The notes: generated by a model not told the origin, from the sequence alone. Shown: positions 43,049-52,510, counted from the first letter of the stretch. The stretch: 64,000 nucleotides of DNA from Planctomycetota bacterium (GCA_016709145.1 JADJEK010000002.1:1-64000), one strand, 5' to 3'. Made by a program: numbers and translations.

Positions 43049-43120
43049 CGATCACCCGGGCGATCACCCGGGCCAGCACCCGGGCGGTGGCCCGGGCCGT
43101 CACCCGGGCGGTGCCCGGGC
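43049..43120. repeat. 12-bp tandem repeat with CCCGGG core, six units
   Basis: CCCGGG occurs at 43055, 43067, 43079, 43091, 43103 and 43114, with spacing 12, 12, 12, 12 and 11. Intervening bases vary (CGATCA, CCAGCA, CGGTGG, CCGTCA, CGGTG). It lies between the ECF gene and the S9 peptidase. Related arrays are at 53526 and, in frame, at 61867. Confidence 0.9.
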
Positions 43121-43182
43121 CGCGGGCTTCGACCGGCGGGCGGACCTGTCGGGAGCGAGCCAACGGCGCGCGCTTGCCGCCG

Positions 43183-43188
43183 TATGAT
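43183..43188 (+). promoter_or_regulatory. Candidate -10 of the S9 peptidase gene
   Basis: TATGAT followed by CCGCGCCC, 33 nt before the ATG. Same layout as at 48695. No clear -35. Confidence 0.35.
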
Positions 43189-43221
43189 CCGCGCCCTTCC
43201 TTGCTTCGATCGGAACGAACG

Positions 43222-45747
43222 ATGTTGAACCGCCGCTCGCTGTCGTGGGTCTTGCTGCTCGTTCCGTTCTGCCCGCTCGCTCGCGCCGTGGAAACGACGC
43301 CGGCGGAACTCCTCGTGCTGGAACCCACGGCGATGCCGCCGGTGACCGCCGCGAACGAGTCCGCCGCGCGCGCGCCCGCGTTCGTCGCCGAGCTCGACGC
43401 GCGAACGCTGTGGCCGCGCGCGGGCCAAAGCGTCGCGTTGCTGCCTGGAGCGTCGACCGCGTTCGCGGCGCGCAGCGTCGGCGACGGGTACGTCGCGTGG
43501 AACTCCACGCGCGGTTCGGTCGGCTTCGTCGCGGCGTACCTGCACGTCGATCGTTTCGGCGCCGTGAAGCTCGGGGTCGAGGCTCCCGGCGACGTGCGGC
43601 TGTTCGTCGATGGCAAAGAACTCGCGCACGCCGGCAGCGCCGGCGCGGCGACCACGAGCGTCAACGCGGAGCCCGCGCTCGCGACCGGCCTTCATCGGTT
43701 GCTCGTGCGCATCGAGACCGACGCTGGCGGTCGCGTCCGCGTCGTCGCCGATGCACGTGCCGCGCAGACCCTCGCGTTCACGATCGATCCGCAGCATGCG
43801 CCGGCCTCGTACGAGGCATGGCGCGATCTGATCGGGATCTCCGGGTTGGCGATGTCGCCGGGCGGCGGAATGCTCGCGTTCCGCGAGACGCGGCGCGACG
43901 TCGAAGGCGAGGGCTCGCAGACGCACCTGCATGTCGCCGACGCCGAGACCCGTCGCATCGTCGCTCCGGCCCTGCTCGGCGCTGGCGCGACCGCGGTGGC
44001 TTGGCGGCGCGACGGCGATCAACTGCTCGTGCGGCGCGGCACGACCCTGTTCACGTGGAATCGCGCCGACGGCGCGGTCCGCGAAGTCCTGCGTGACGAG
44101 CCCGGCCTCGGCGCGATCGCGTGGTCCGACGACGGCTCGTTCCTCGTGTTCGCGTCGACGCGCGGCGCGCCCGCCGCACCGCCGACGTCGGGCAGTGCGA
44201 AGCGCCGCGTCGAGTTGCGCGAGAAGCTCTCGGACTGGCCGACCGAGCCACACTTGCACCTGCTGATGCTCGAATCCGGCGCGCGCCGCCGCTTGACGTC
44301 GACGGGCGATTGGACGTTCGACGCGTTCGCGATCGGCCCGCAAGGCGTCAATCTCGTCGTGCTGCGTTCGACGCCGCTCGCCTCACGCCCGTGGATCCGC
44401 TCCGAGCTGCACGAGATCCGCATCGCGACGGGCGAGGATCGCCTGGTCGCGACGCTGACGATGGGGTTCGAGAATCGGCCGGGCTTGACCAGCTTCGCGC
44501 TGTCGCAGGACGGCCGTCGCGTCGCGTTCACGGGACCGCCCGCGGTGCTCGGCGCCGGCGTCGAGCCCAACGCGTTCGACCCGGACGCGTGGGTCGTCGA
44601 CCTCGCGGACGGCCGCACGTCGAAGGTGACCGCGGACTACGCGCCGGCGTGCGACGGACATCTGCAGTGGTTGAACGACGGACGGCTCGCGTTCCTCAGC
44701 ACGGATGGCGCGCTGCAGCGCGTCGCGATCGCGTCGGACACGGGTGGCGCGTGGGAGATCACGCAGCTCGCGCCTCCGCGCGACGTCGAAACGATGCTGG
44801 ACGTGGCGGTCTCGAACGATGCTGCGCACGTCGCGTTGGTCGGAAGTTCCACGGATCGGTTGCCGGCGCTGTTCATCGACGATCAGCTCTGGCTTGCGCC
44901 GAACGCGGCACTGCAAGAGCGCTGGTTGCTGCCGGCGCCGATCGACGCGACCTTCACGAACGCGAGCGGCACACGGATCGAAGCGTGGCTGTACCGGCCG
45001 GCGCCGTCGTCGGTCCGCCAGAGCGGCAAGCTGCCGGTCATCACGTACTACTACGGCGGCGCGAACCCGACCCTGCGCGGCTTCAACGATCTGCATCAGT
45101 TCCTGGTCGCGAACGGCTATGCGGTGTTGGTCGTGAACCCGCGTGGTGCGTCGGGCTACGGCGAAGCGTTCTCGGGCGAACATCCCAACGACTGGGGCAC
45201 GAAGGCCGGCGCCGACATCCTCGAAGCGCTGTCGAAGACGCTCGCGCAACACTCCGATCTCGATGCGTCGAAGGTCGGCGGCTACGGCGGTTCGTACGGC
45301 GGCTTCATGACGATGTGGCTCGTCGCGCACAGCAAGGCGTTCGCGGCGGCCGTGTCGATGTACGGGATCTCGAACCTCGCGTCGTACTACGGCGACGGGC
45401 AGTGGGGCTTCACCTACGGCGACCAGGCGATGGCCGCGAACCTGCCGTGGCAGAACCCGCAGTGGTGGACCGACCACTCGCCTTTGTTCTCCGCCGACGA
45501 CATCACGACGCCGCTGCTGTTGCTGCACGGCGAAGTCGACTCGAACGTGCCGGTCGGCGAGAGCGAGCAGATGTTCACGGCGCTGAAGTTGCTCGGAAGG
45601 CCCGTCGAACTGGTGCGCTTCGCGGGCGAGGACCACGGCCTACGCGGCACGTGGGCGAACCGCGTGGCGCATCGCACGATGCTGCTCGAGTGGTTCGACA
45701 AATGGTTGAAGGGCCAACCCGCGGCCTGGGACGCGCGCTGGAAGTGA
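43222..45747 (+). CDS. Exported S9-family (prolyl oligopeptidase-like) peptidase, 841 aa
   Basis: A signal peptide (residues 1-24) is followed by a beta-rich N-terminal segment (about 45-190) containing DVRLFVDGKELAHAG, which looks like a carbohydrate- or PA14-like module. Then comes a beta-propeller with repeated WSDDGSFLVF-type blades and a C-terminal alpha/beta-hydrolase domain. Catalytic residues are visible: GYGGSYGGF with Ser691, HGEVDSNVP (Asp) and GEDHGLRG (His). S9 enzymes of this class cleave peptides, often as acylaminoacyl- or dipeptidyl-peptidases. ATG 43222 fits the signal peptide. Its stop codon abuts the stop of the convergent hydrolase gene. Confidence 0.9.
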   Translation: MLNRRSLSWVLLLVPFCPLARAVETTPAELLVLEPTAMPPVTAANESAARAPAFVAELDARTLWPRAGQSVALLPGASTAFAARSVGDGYVAWNSTRGSVGFVAAYLHVDRFGAVKLGVEAPGDVRLFVDGKELAHAGSAGAATTSVNAEPALATGLHRLLVRIETDAGGRVRVVADARAAQTLAFTIDPQHAPASYEAWRDLIGISGLAMSPGGGMLAFRETRRDVEGEGSQTHLHVADAETRRIVAPALLGAGATAVAWRRDGDQLLVRRGTTLFTWNRADGAVREVLRDEPGLGAIAWSDDGSFLVFASTRGAPAAPPTSGSAKRRVELREKLSDWPTEPHLHLLMLESGARRRLTSTGDWTFDAFAIGPQGVNLVVLRSTPLASRPWIRSELHEIRIATGEDRLVATLTMGFENRPGLTSFALSQDGRRVAFTGPPAVLGAGVEPNAFDPDAWVVDLADGRTSKVTADYAPACDGHLQWLNDGRLAFLSTDGALQRVAIASDTGGAWEITQLAPPRDVETMLDVAVSNDAAHVALVGSSTDRLPALFIDDQLWLAPNAALQERWLLPAPIDATFTNASGTRIEAWLYRPAPSSVRQSGKLPVITYYYGGANPTLRGFNDLHQFLVANGYAVLVVNPRGASGYGEAFSGEHPNDWGTKAGADILEALSKTLAQHSDLDASKVGGYGGSYGGFMTMWLVAHSKAFAAAVSMYGISNLASYYGDGQWGFTYGDQAMAANLPWQNPQWWTDHSPLFSADDITTPLLLLHGEVDSNVPVGESEQMFTALKLLGRPVELVRFAGEDHGLRGTWANRVAHRTMLLEWFDKWLKGQPAAWDARWK

Positions 45748-46617
45748 TCACTTCGAAGGCGGAGCCGGCTCCGTCTTCAAGTTCGCGTCGAGGAACGCCT
45801 TCACCTTCTCCCACGCCGCGGCGGCGTGCTCGTGGTCGTAGCGCGGGCTGCTCGGGTTCGCGAAAGCGTGCTCGGCCTCGTACGAGTGGATCTCGTGCAC
45901 GACCTTGGCCTCGGTCAGCGCGTCGTCGAATTGCTTCACCGTCGCTGGCGGGATGCTGCCGTCCTTCGTGCCGAATACCCCCAGCACGGGACAGCGGATC
46001 GATCCGAGTACCTTCGGATCCGTGACGAGGCGGCCGTAGTAGAGGACGCACGCGTCGAGCTCGGGCACGTTCAGCGCGGTCTGCAGCGACATCGCGCCGC
46101 CGAAGCACCAGCCGATCGAACCGACCTTCACGGCCTTCACGCGCTCGTCGGTGGTCAAGAACGCGTACGCGGACTTCAGGTGTTCGACGGCCTTCGCGGT
46201 GTCGACGGCGCGCATCGCTTTCATCGCTTCGTCCGACGTCGTCGCGACCACGCCGCCGTAGAGATCGACCGCGAGCGCGGCGACGCCGGTCTCGGCCAGG
46301 CGGTCGCACCACAACTCGATGTTGCGATTCAGGCCCCACCATTCGTGGATCACGAGGACCGCCGACAGCGGCCGCTTCGTCGGATCGGCGCCCTTCGGCA
46401 GCACGAGGTAGCCGTTCGCGCCGGACTCGAGCGTGACCGTGAGGCCGCGGCGTTCGCCTTGCTCGTCTGGTTTCAGTTCGTGGAGTTTCATGAACTCGTC
46501 CTCGGACAGCGCGCCGGTGAGCCCGGTGTCGCCGGTCTTCGCCGGCGCGGGCTCGATGGGTGCGGGGTCCTGCGCGAGGCAGGACGACAGGCTCAACGCG
46601 ATGGCGTACGCGATCAT
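45748..46617 (-). CDS. Exported dienelactone-hydrolase-family protein, 289 aa
   Basis: The alpha/beta-hydrolase core has VLVIHEWWGLNRNIE, ALAVDLYGGVVATT and the nucleophile elbow GWCFGGAMS, where Cys replaces the usual Ser, as in dienelactone hydrolases. The Asp is in GTKDGSIPP and the His in AEHAFANPSS. An N-terminal hydrophobic segment with LSLSSC could be a short lipoprotein signal. The N-terminal linker (residues 20-60) is unusual for the family. Substrates of such exported members are unknown. Its stop codon directly follows that of the convergent S9 peptidase. Confidence 0.88.
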   Translation of the reverse strand: MIAYAIALSLSSCLAQDPAPIEPAPAKTGDTGLTGALSEDEFMKLHELKPDEQGERRGLTVTLESGANGYLVLPKGADPTKRPLSAVLVIHEWWGLNRNIELWCDRLAETGVAALAVDLYGGVVATTSDEAMKAMRAVDTAKAVEHLKSAYAFLTTDERVKAVKVGSIGWCFGGAMSLQTALNVPELDACVLYYGRLVTDPKVLGSIRCPVLGVFGTKDGSIPPATVKQFDDALTEAKVVHEIHSYEAEHAFANPSSPRYDHEHAAAAWEKVKAFLDANLKTEPAPPSK

Positions 46618-46654
46618 GACGACCTCCGGGGTTTCGCGACCGTGCGTCGCGATC

Positions 46655-46885
46655 TCACTTCGACGCGCGACCGTTGCGGGCGGCCTTGCGCACCAATGCC
46701 GTCGTGCGCTCGACGCCGCCGATCGCGTACTGGCCGCTCTTGATGTCGTCCCACAACACCAGCGTGCTCGGACGCAGGCCTTCGCCCTGGATGTCGACGA
46801 CGGCCTCCGTGATGCGGCGCACGAGTTCGCGACGTTGCTTCACGGACCACGCGCCTTCCATGGCGCGCACGTGGATGAAGGGCAT
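46655..46885 (-). CDS. 4-oxalocrotonate-tautomerase-like protein, 76 aa
   Basis: The protein begins MPFIHVRAMEGAWS, so that removal of Met exposes the catalytic Pro1 of the tautomerase superfamily. The helix SVKQRRELVRRITEAVVDI and the strand STLVLWDDIKSGQYAIGG follow in family order. Length is normal for a 4-OT subunit. GGAGG 5-9 nt upstream fixes this ATG. It follows the dienelactone hydrolase on the same strand in reverse order (that gene is downstream), an association seen in aromatic degradation, but no other pathway gene is present. Confidence 0.85.
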   Translation of the reverse strand: MPFIHVRAMEGAWSVKQRRELVRRITEAVVDIQGEGLRPSTLVLWDDIKSGQYAIGGVERTTALVRKAARNGRASK

Positions 46886-46997
46886 GGGGACCTCCGGTTC
46901 GGCGACGGTGATTTGCGCGACGTGCGTGGGAACGAGGGCACGTACCTTACCGGGCCGTCGCACGGATCGACGGGTCGGAGGGCCGGGGGCGAACTCG

Positions 46998-48662
46998 ATG
47001 AGCGAACCGCCGAAACCAGACGTCGAACCGCTGGTGCCGTTCGACGCGGTCTACGACGAGCGCGTGCGCATCCGACCGTTCGACGTCGGCGTGTTCGTCG
47101 TGCTCGTGGCGCTGGTCGCGAGCGGCCAAGGCCGCTGGTTGAGCGTGCCGATCGGGACCTGCGTGCTCGCGTTCGTGTACGCGTGGCGCGCGCGCCGGGT
47201 CATCGACGTCCGCGAGCGGTTGGCCGCAGTCGAGGTCTTCACGGGAGTGCTCGCGTTCACCGCCACGGCGTGCATCGCGTACCGATCGAGCATCGAGATC
47301 GACTACGTCGCCCGCACGTTCCTGCGCCCGTCACTGACCGCGCGTCTGGTCGCGCTCAGCCTCGGCGCGTTCTTGCTCGGGACGGCGGTGGCGTTCGCGG
47401 GGCGGCGTTGGGCGTGCGTCGCGCACCGTCGAGACGACCGGCTCGTCGACGTCGAACTCGCCGCTGGATTCTGGGCGCCGGAGTCGAGCCGTCGACTCGA
47501 CGTTCGTCGCGTCGTGAGCGCGGGATGTGTCCCGTTCGTCGTCGTCGCAGTCGCTTCGGTGATTCCGTTCTCGCTCACGAGCCCGTTCGGATTCGTCGTG
47601 CCGATCGCGCTGGGCGTGGGTTGGTGGTGCGGTCCGCGCTCCTCGCTGTTCCTCGTCGTCGGTGCGGCCGCAGCATGGGCCATCGCGGTGCAACCCGGTC
47701 GCGTGGCATCGAGCGTGCCTTGGTGCGCGGTCGTCGGCTTCGTCGCGGCGGGTCTGGCCGTCTGGTTCGAATGCGCCCGAAGCGCGAGAGCGGCCGACGT
47801 TCGATTGGGGGGCGGTGAACGCTTCCGTCTCGAGATCGGCGGGCTCGGGACGCGCGCGGAACCGATGGTGTTGCGCACCGAGCAGCAACTCTCGTTCGTG
47901 GCGTGCGTCATGTGGGCATTCGTCGCGATCGCGCTGATCGCGCTCGCGGCGCCGCACGCGATGTGGACCGTGCACGCGAGTGCCTTCGCCGCGACCGCGT
48001 CGATCGTCGTCGTCGGTCTCGCGGCAGCGGCGGCCGCGATCGCCGCGACGGTCCTCGTGAGCTCGCAGTGGGTCGGCGCGTTCGGACTGTTCGTGGTCAC
48101 GCCCGGGGCCGTGGGACTCGCACAGCTTTGGGGCGGGATCGCACCCGCGCTCGCTCTTGGCGGCGGGTGCGCGATCGTTGGAGCGAGTGCGGCGACGTTC
48201 GTCCTCCAAGTCGGCGTCCGCGCCGGAGCGACTCCGCACCGGACCCAACGTGCATGGCTCATCGGCGCGTGTCTCGGACTGATCGTGCCCGCGGTCCTCG
48301 GCGTGGTGTCCGCGCACGCGGACCGTGAGTCGTTGGGGCCCGCCGTCGCCGATGTGGTGTTGCCGGTGGAGTGGACGCGCGTTCGGACTCTGCTCGCTGC
48401 CGACGTCGTCAAGCCGACGACCCTCGCTGCGCTTGTCGGATTCGGACTCGAGGTCGGAGTCGGCGGCGGCGCCGGGGTGGCGGTCGCGCTGGGATTCCTG
48501 CTCGGGCCCGTCGGCGCGATCCTCGTGGGACTCGCCGCGTTCGTCGCGGCACGCCTGCGCCGTCGAGGCTTGTCCCTCGAGCAAGATCGCTCGATCGGCG
48601 CCGGCCTGACGCTGGGCGGCCTGCTCGCGTTCGTCGCGCAGTTCGTGTGGCTGCGTTGGTGA
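46998..48662 (+). CDS. Multi-pass membrane protein of unknown function, 554 aa
   Basis: About 13 hydrophobic helices span the protein. Hydrophilic parts are the N-terminal 30 residues, a region near 155-185 and another near 265-300 (DVRLGGGERFRLEIG). Pairing of a first and a second half of the helices suggests a transporter, and the C-terminal helices (LAALVGFGLEVGVGGGAGVAVALGFLLG in parts) resemble oligopeptide-transporter-like proteins only loosely. I cannot assign a family. The ATG lies about 50 nt after a TACCTT -10-like site. A DPP-IV-like peptidase follows in the same direction after 68 bp. Confidence 0.75.
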   Translation: MSEPPKPDVEPLVPFDAVYDERVRIRPFDVGVFVVLVALVASGQGRWLSVPIGTCVLAFVYAWRARRVIDVRERLAAVEVFTGVLAFTATACIAYRSSIEIDYVARTFLRPSLTARLVALSLGAFLLGTAVAFAGRRWACVAHRRDDRLVDVELAAGFWAPESSRRLDVRRVVSAGCVPFVVVAVASVIPFSLTSPFGFVVPIALGVGWWCGPRSSLFLVVGAAAAWAIAVQPGRVASSVPWCAVVGFVAAGLAVWFECARSARAADVRLGGGERFRLEIGGLGTRAEPMVLRTEQQLSFVACVMWAFVAIALIALAAPHAMWTVHASAFAATASIVVVGLAAAAAAIAATVLVSSQWVGAFGLFVVTPGAVGLAQLWGGIAPALALGGGCAIVGASAATFVLQVGVRAGATPHRTQRAWLIGACLGLIVPAVLGVVSAHADRESLGPAVADVVLPVEWTRVRTLLAADVVKPTTLAALVGFGLEVGVGGGAGVAVALGFLLGPVGAILVGLAAFVAARLRRRGLSLEQDRSIGAGLTLGGLLAFVAQFVWLRW

Positions 48663-48694
48663 GTCCGGTCCAACGCCACGCCGTCCTCGCGCGT

Positions 48695-48700
48695 TAGACT
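48695..48700 (+). promoter_or_regulatory. Candidate -10 of the DPP-IV-like gene
   Basis: TAGACT followed by CCGCGCCC, 30 nt before the ATG. It shares the downstream CCGCGCCC with the site at 43183. Confidence 0.35.
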
Positions 48701-48730
48701 CCGCGCCCTCTCGGCCCGAAAGGACATCGC

Positions 48731-50932
48731 ATGCGCCAAGCTGCCGCGTTCGTCGTCGCACTCGCCGGTCTGATCCCGTTCATCCCCGCGGGCCACGCGG
48801 GCGAGAAGCTCACGCTCGACGATGCCCTGTCGGCCGCGTCGAAGTGCCGCGCGCCCGGCGTGCGGCCGATGGCGTGGCTCGACGGTTCGCACTACCTCGC
48901 GTTCGACCAAGCCGACGGCGGCACCGACCGCATTCTCGTGTCGGTCGACGCGCGCACCGGCGCGAAGACGGCGTACCTCGACCCCGCGGTCGTGCAGAAG
49001 TCGCTCGCGGCTCTGCCCGGCATCGGCGACGACGGTGCGAAGTCGATGGCGCGTGGCGGCGGGTTCGCGTTCAGCGCGGATCGCGGCCGCGTGATGTTCA
49101 ACGCGTTCTCCGACCTGTTCGTGTGGACGAAGGAGAACGGTCGCGCGCGGCGACTGACCGACGATCCCGGTGAAGAGGTCGGCGAGTCGTTCTCGCCCGA
49201 CGGCTCGATGATCGCGTACGTCAGCGATTGGAACTTGTGGGTCGTGGGCACGGACGGCGGCAAGGCGCGCGCGCTGACGTCCGAAGGCCACGAGAACCTG
49301 CTGACCGGCCGCCTCGACTGGGTCTACCAGGAGGAGATCTACGGCCGCGGCAACTTCGGCGCGTACTGGTGGTCGCCGGACTCGAAGCGCATCGCGTTCT
49401 TGCAGCTCGACGAGTCGAAGGTCCCCGACTACGCGATCGTGCGCAGCGAGGGCACGCTGCCCTCCACGGAGCATTGGCGCTATCCGCGCGCGGGACAGCC
49501 CAACCCGACCGTGAAGGTCGGCGTCGTCGCCGCGGCCGGCGGCGCGGTGAAGTGGCTCGACTTGTCGCGCTATGCGGGCGGCGAGATCCTCGTCTCACGC
49601 GTGAGTTGGACTCCCGACGCGAAGCAGGTCGTGCTGCAGGTGCAAGATCGCATCCAGACGTGGCTCGACGTCGTGGTCGCCGATCCGCGCACGGGCAAGG
49701 TCGACGTGTTGTTCCGTGATCGCACGAGCGTGTGGATCGAGCCGAACGACGGCCCGTACTGGTTCGACGCCGGCGAGCGTTTCGTGTGGCCGTCGGAGCG
49801 CGACGGCTTCGAGCACCTCTACGTCTACGCACGCGACGGCAAACTCGAGCGCCGCTTGACCGAAGGCCCGTTCGAGATCGACGACGTGCATGCGATCGAC
49901 GAATCGAAGGATGTTGTCTGGGTGTCGACCGACAAGGACGACGTGAAGGGCAAGCAGCTCTACACCGTGCCGCTGGACGGTGGCGCGATGACGCGGATCA
50001 CGAAGGAGCCGGGCTCGCACGCGGTGAAGGTGTCGACGGACTTCTCGCTGTTCTTCGACGAGTTCTCGGCGTTGAACGACGCGGGCTTCGCGTCGATCTG
50101 CGACGCGACCGGCGCGGAAGTGCGGCGCATCGGCACCGGCACGAAAGAGCCGCTCGCGAAGTACGGCTTGCGCGAGCCCGAGTTCCGCAAGGTGAAGACG
50201 CGCGACGGCTTCGAGATGGAAGCGCTGCTGATCCTGCCGCCGGATCACGATCCGGCGAAGCGCTACCCGGTGGTCAGCTACACGTACGGCGGCCCGCACG
50301 CGCCGTCGGTCGCCGACTCGTTCGCGCCGCGCTCGTACCTGTGGCACCAGATGCTCGCGCAAGAGGGCTACGTGATCTGGGTCTGCGACAACCGCTCGGC
50401 ATCGGGCAAGGGCTTGGCCTCGGTCCAAGGTGTCTACAAGAACCTCGGCGAGCAGGAGCTGCGCGATCTCGAGGACGGCGTCGACTACCTCGTCGCGCAA
50501 GGCATCGCGGATCCCGCGCGCATCGCGATCTGGGGCTGGAGCTACGGCGGCACGATGGCCGCGTATGCGCTGACGCACGGCACGAAGTTCAAGGTCGGCA
50601 TCGCCGGCGCGCCGGTCACCGACTGGAGCATGTACGACTCGATCTACACCGAGCGTTTCATGGACATGCCGCAGAACAATCCCGAGGGCTACGCGAAGTC
50701 GTCGGTGACGAAGGCCGCGGCGAACCTGAACGGCAAGTTGCTGCTGATGCACGGCACGATCGACGAAAACGTCCACATGCAGAACTCACTGCAGTTCATC
50801 GAGGCCTTGCAGCGCGCCGGCAAGAGCTTCGAGGTCATGCTCTATCCCGGCAACCGCCACGGCATCGGCGATCCGGCGCAGCGCAAGCACCAGTTCATGA
50901 CGATGACGGAGTTCATCCGCAAGAACCTCTGA
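48731..50932 (+). CDS. Exported dipeptidyl-peptidase IV-type S9 peptidase, 733 aa
   Basis: A signal peptide (1-23) precedes a beta-propeller of about 420 residues. It contains the double-Glu substrate-binding motif in DWVYQEEIYGRGNFGAYWWS, the mark of the S9B/DPP4 group, which removes N-terminal dipeptides. The catalytic domain has IAIWGWSYGGTMAAYAL with Ser604, MHGTIDENVHMQ (Asp) and YPGNRHGIGD (His). All key residues are present. AAAGGA 4-9 nt upstream supports ATG 48731. Together with the neighbouring S9 peptidase and the M14 proteins it points to extracellular peptide use. Confidence 0.94.
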   Translation: MRQAAAFVVALAGLIPFIPAGHAGEKLTLDDALSAASKCRAPGVRPMAWLDGSHYLAFDQADGGTDRILVSVDARTGAKTAYLDPAVVQKSLAALPGIGDDGAKSMARGGGFAFSADRGRVMFNAFSDLFVWTKENGRARRLTDDPGEEVGESFSPDGSMIAYVSDWNLWVVGTDGGKARALTSEGHENLLTGRLDWVYQEEIYGRGNFGAYWWSPDSKRIAFLQLDESKVPDYAIVRSEGTLPSTEHWRYPRAGQPNPTVKVGVVAAAGGAVKWLDLSRYAGGEILVSRVSWTPDAKQVVLQVQDRIQTWLDVVVADPRTGKVDVLFRDRTSVWIEPNDGPYWFDAGERFVWPSERDGFEHLYVYARDGKLERRLTEGPFEIDDVHAIDESKDVVWVSTDKDDVKGKQLYTVPLDGGAMTRITKEPGSHAVKVSTDFSLFFDEFSALNDAGFASICDATGAEVRRIGTGTKEPLAKYGLREPEFRKVKTRDGFEMEALLILPPDHDPAKRYPVVSYTYGGPHAPSVADSFAPRSYLWHQMLAQEGYVIWVCDNRSASGKGLASVQGVYKNLGEQELRDLEDGVDYLVAQGIADPARIAIWGWSYGGTMAAYALTHGTKFKVGIAGAPVTDWSMYDSIYTERFMDMPQNNPEGYAKSSVTKAAANLNGKLLLMHGTIDENVHMQNSLQFIEALQRAGKSFEVMLYPGNRHGIGDPAQRKHQFMTMTEFIRKNL

Positions 50933-50954
50933 ACGCGACGAGCGCTCGATCACC

Positions 50955-51782
50955 TCAGATCGAACTCGTCAGCACGAACTCGGTGGTGCGCAACTCGTCG
51001 GCGATCGCGGGAGTCGCGAGCAGCGTCGCCGTCGCCGACGGTTCGAGACCGCTCGCGCGCGCTCGTCGTGCGAGATCGCCATGCGCGAGCGCACAGAACA
51101 TGTGCGTCGAGCCGTCGCGAGGTTCGCGCACGACCGAGTCGCCGTCGATCGTGCCGTGCGGGCCGAACTGCGCATGCAGCAGCGCGAGCGGCTTCCGCGT
51201 GCTGTCGAGCACGATGTCCTTGACGCCCGCGAGCGAATACCACGCGAGGCATGGATCGAACGCGCGCATCGCGTCCGTCGCGGGCCGCGCGCCGGCGGCG
51301 TCGAGCGAGAACAACTCGAGTCGCGCCACCGCGGCGACGACACCTTCGCGTGTCAGCATCGACACGACACGGTTCTCGCCGTCGGCCGGATCCATCGACA
51401 CGGCGTACGCCTGAGCGCCCTGCGCGATCGTGGCGGCCGCGAACGCGTGCGAAAGACGCAGTCCGACGTGGCGACCCGCGCTCGTCGTCGCGACTTTCAG
51501 ATCGCCGACGTAGAGAGCGCGCCGCCCCGAGGGCAGTGTGCGTTCGACCGCGGTGATCGTGCCGACGAGTTCGCCGCGATCGTCCCGCGCGATCCATGTC
51601 CGCAGCGGGCGCGCGGCGTCGTGCGCAGCGAGTCGCGCGAAGAACGCGAAGTAGTCGGCCCCGTGATCGATGTGGAAGAAGTCGGCGCCCAGCGGATACC
51701 GCGCCGCGGCGTCGAGCCGAGCGAGCTCGAGGCCGACCGCGCGGCGCTCGTCGTCGGCGATCTCGCACACCGAGATCGTCAT
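50955..51782 (-). CDS. GNAT-family N-acetyltransferase-like protein, 275 aa
   Basis: The N-terminal 150 residues follow the GNAT pattern: RTWIARDDRGELVGTITAVE, the strand ALYVGDLKVATTSAGRHVGLRLSHA (parts), where the acyl-CoA pyrophosphate loop would be SAGRHVG, and AQGAQAYAVSMDPADG. The C-terminal 125 residues are a second domain I do not recognise. It is the last gene of a three-gene operon with a DUF3419 protein and a heme-oxygenase-like protein; its ATG overlaps the upstream stop. Acetyl or other acyl transfer to an amine made by the operon is a reasonable inference. Confidence 0.75.
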   Translation of the reverse strand: MTISVCEIADDERRAVGLELARLDAAARYPLGADFFHIDHGADYFAFFARLAAHDAARPLRTWIARDDRGELVGTITAVERTLPSGRRALYVGDLKVATTSAGRHVGLRLSHAFAAATIAQGAQAYAVSMDPADGENRVVSMLTREGVVAAVARLELFSLDAAGARPATDAMRAFDPCLAWYSLAGVKDIVLDSTRKPLALLHAQFGPHGTIDGDSVVREPRDGSTHMFCALAHGDLARRARASGLEPSATATLLATPAIADELRTTEFVLTSSI

Positions 51783-52510
51783 GCGCGCGTGTGCAACCCG
51801 TGGTTACCGTGGCCGGCGCAGGGCACGCGCCGCGTCCGCGCGCGCCACAGATCGTCGTACAGCCGCAAGAACACGTAGGCGCCGAGCTCGAGGCCCTGCT
51901 CGATCACGTACGCGTCCTGCCCGCCGCGCGCGTAGGCCGGACGCAGCAACGCGAAGAAGTCGTCGGAATGACGATGGTCGAGCTTCTCGTGCAGGTCGTA
52001 GTGGATCAGTTGCGACTTGGGCAGGAACCCACGCGCGACGATGCCGCGACCGATCCACGTCGAGATGTCGGCGAACAGTCGCTCGATCATCCCGAGCACG
52101 CTGGCGCCGACGAGGTACTCGTCGAGCACGCAGGCGCCGACGAGCACGGTGTTGAACGCGCGCACTTCGGGCCACAGCGCGCGCGCCTCGACGTCCTGCG
52201 GCGTGATGCCACCGAGGCGGCGCAGCAGTTCGAGGAACGTCGTGCCGTGCATGAACGAGCGCTGACCTTCGCCGTGCTCTTCCCAGACGTTGCGCAGGAT
52301 CTCCACGCGCTGCTCCGCGTGCGGGACCTTTGCGGCCAAGGCCGCCATCGGCCGACTGAAGAACACCACGGCGAAATAGAACTGGATCTGCGTCTCGACG
52401 AAGTCGTCGCGCGCGAACGAGCCGTCCTCGAGCGCGTGGAAGTACGGGGTCGCCGACGCGTTCTGCGCGGCCACGAGCTGCTCGACCCGATCACGCAAGG
52501 GATCGCTCAT
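51779..52510 (-). CDS. Heme-oxygenase-like diiron (HDO) protein, 243 aa
   Basis: The all-helical protein belongs to the TenA/PqqC/CADD-like superfamily. Possible metal ligands have the HDO spacing: Glu81-x6-His88 (WEEHGEGQRSFMH), Glu143 (MIERLF) and His174-x3-Asp178-x2-His181 (LHEKLDHRH). This is the Glu-His, Glu, His-Asp-His set of diiron members such as CADD and UndA, which oxidise amino acids, fatty acids or their own tyrosine. It is therefore probably an iron oxygenase or oxidase, not a thiaminase. ATG 52510 and its stop both overlap neighbouring genes by 4 bp. The substrate is likely the product of the DUF3419 enzyme. Confidence 0.85.
   Translation of the reverse strand: MSDPLRDRVEQLVAAQNASATPYFHALEDGSFARDDFVETQIQFYFAVVFFSRPMAALAAKVPHAEQRVEILRNVWEEHGEGQRSFMHGTTFLELLRRLGGITPQDVEARALWPEVRAFNTVLVGACVLDEYLVGASVLGMIERLFADISTWIGRGIVARGFLPKSQLIHYDLHEKLDHRHSDDFFALLRPAYARGGQDAYVIEQGLELGAYVFLRLYDDLWRARTRRVPCAGHGNHGLHTRA

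Noticed and set aside
43049..43120. CRISPR array
   Set aside because: The repeats are 12 bp with 6-bp variable parts, with no spacer of normal length and no cas genes.
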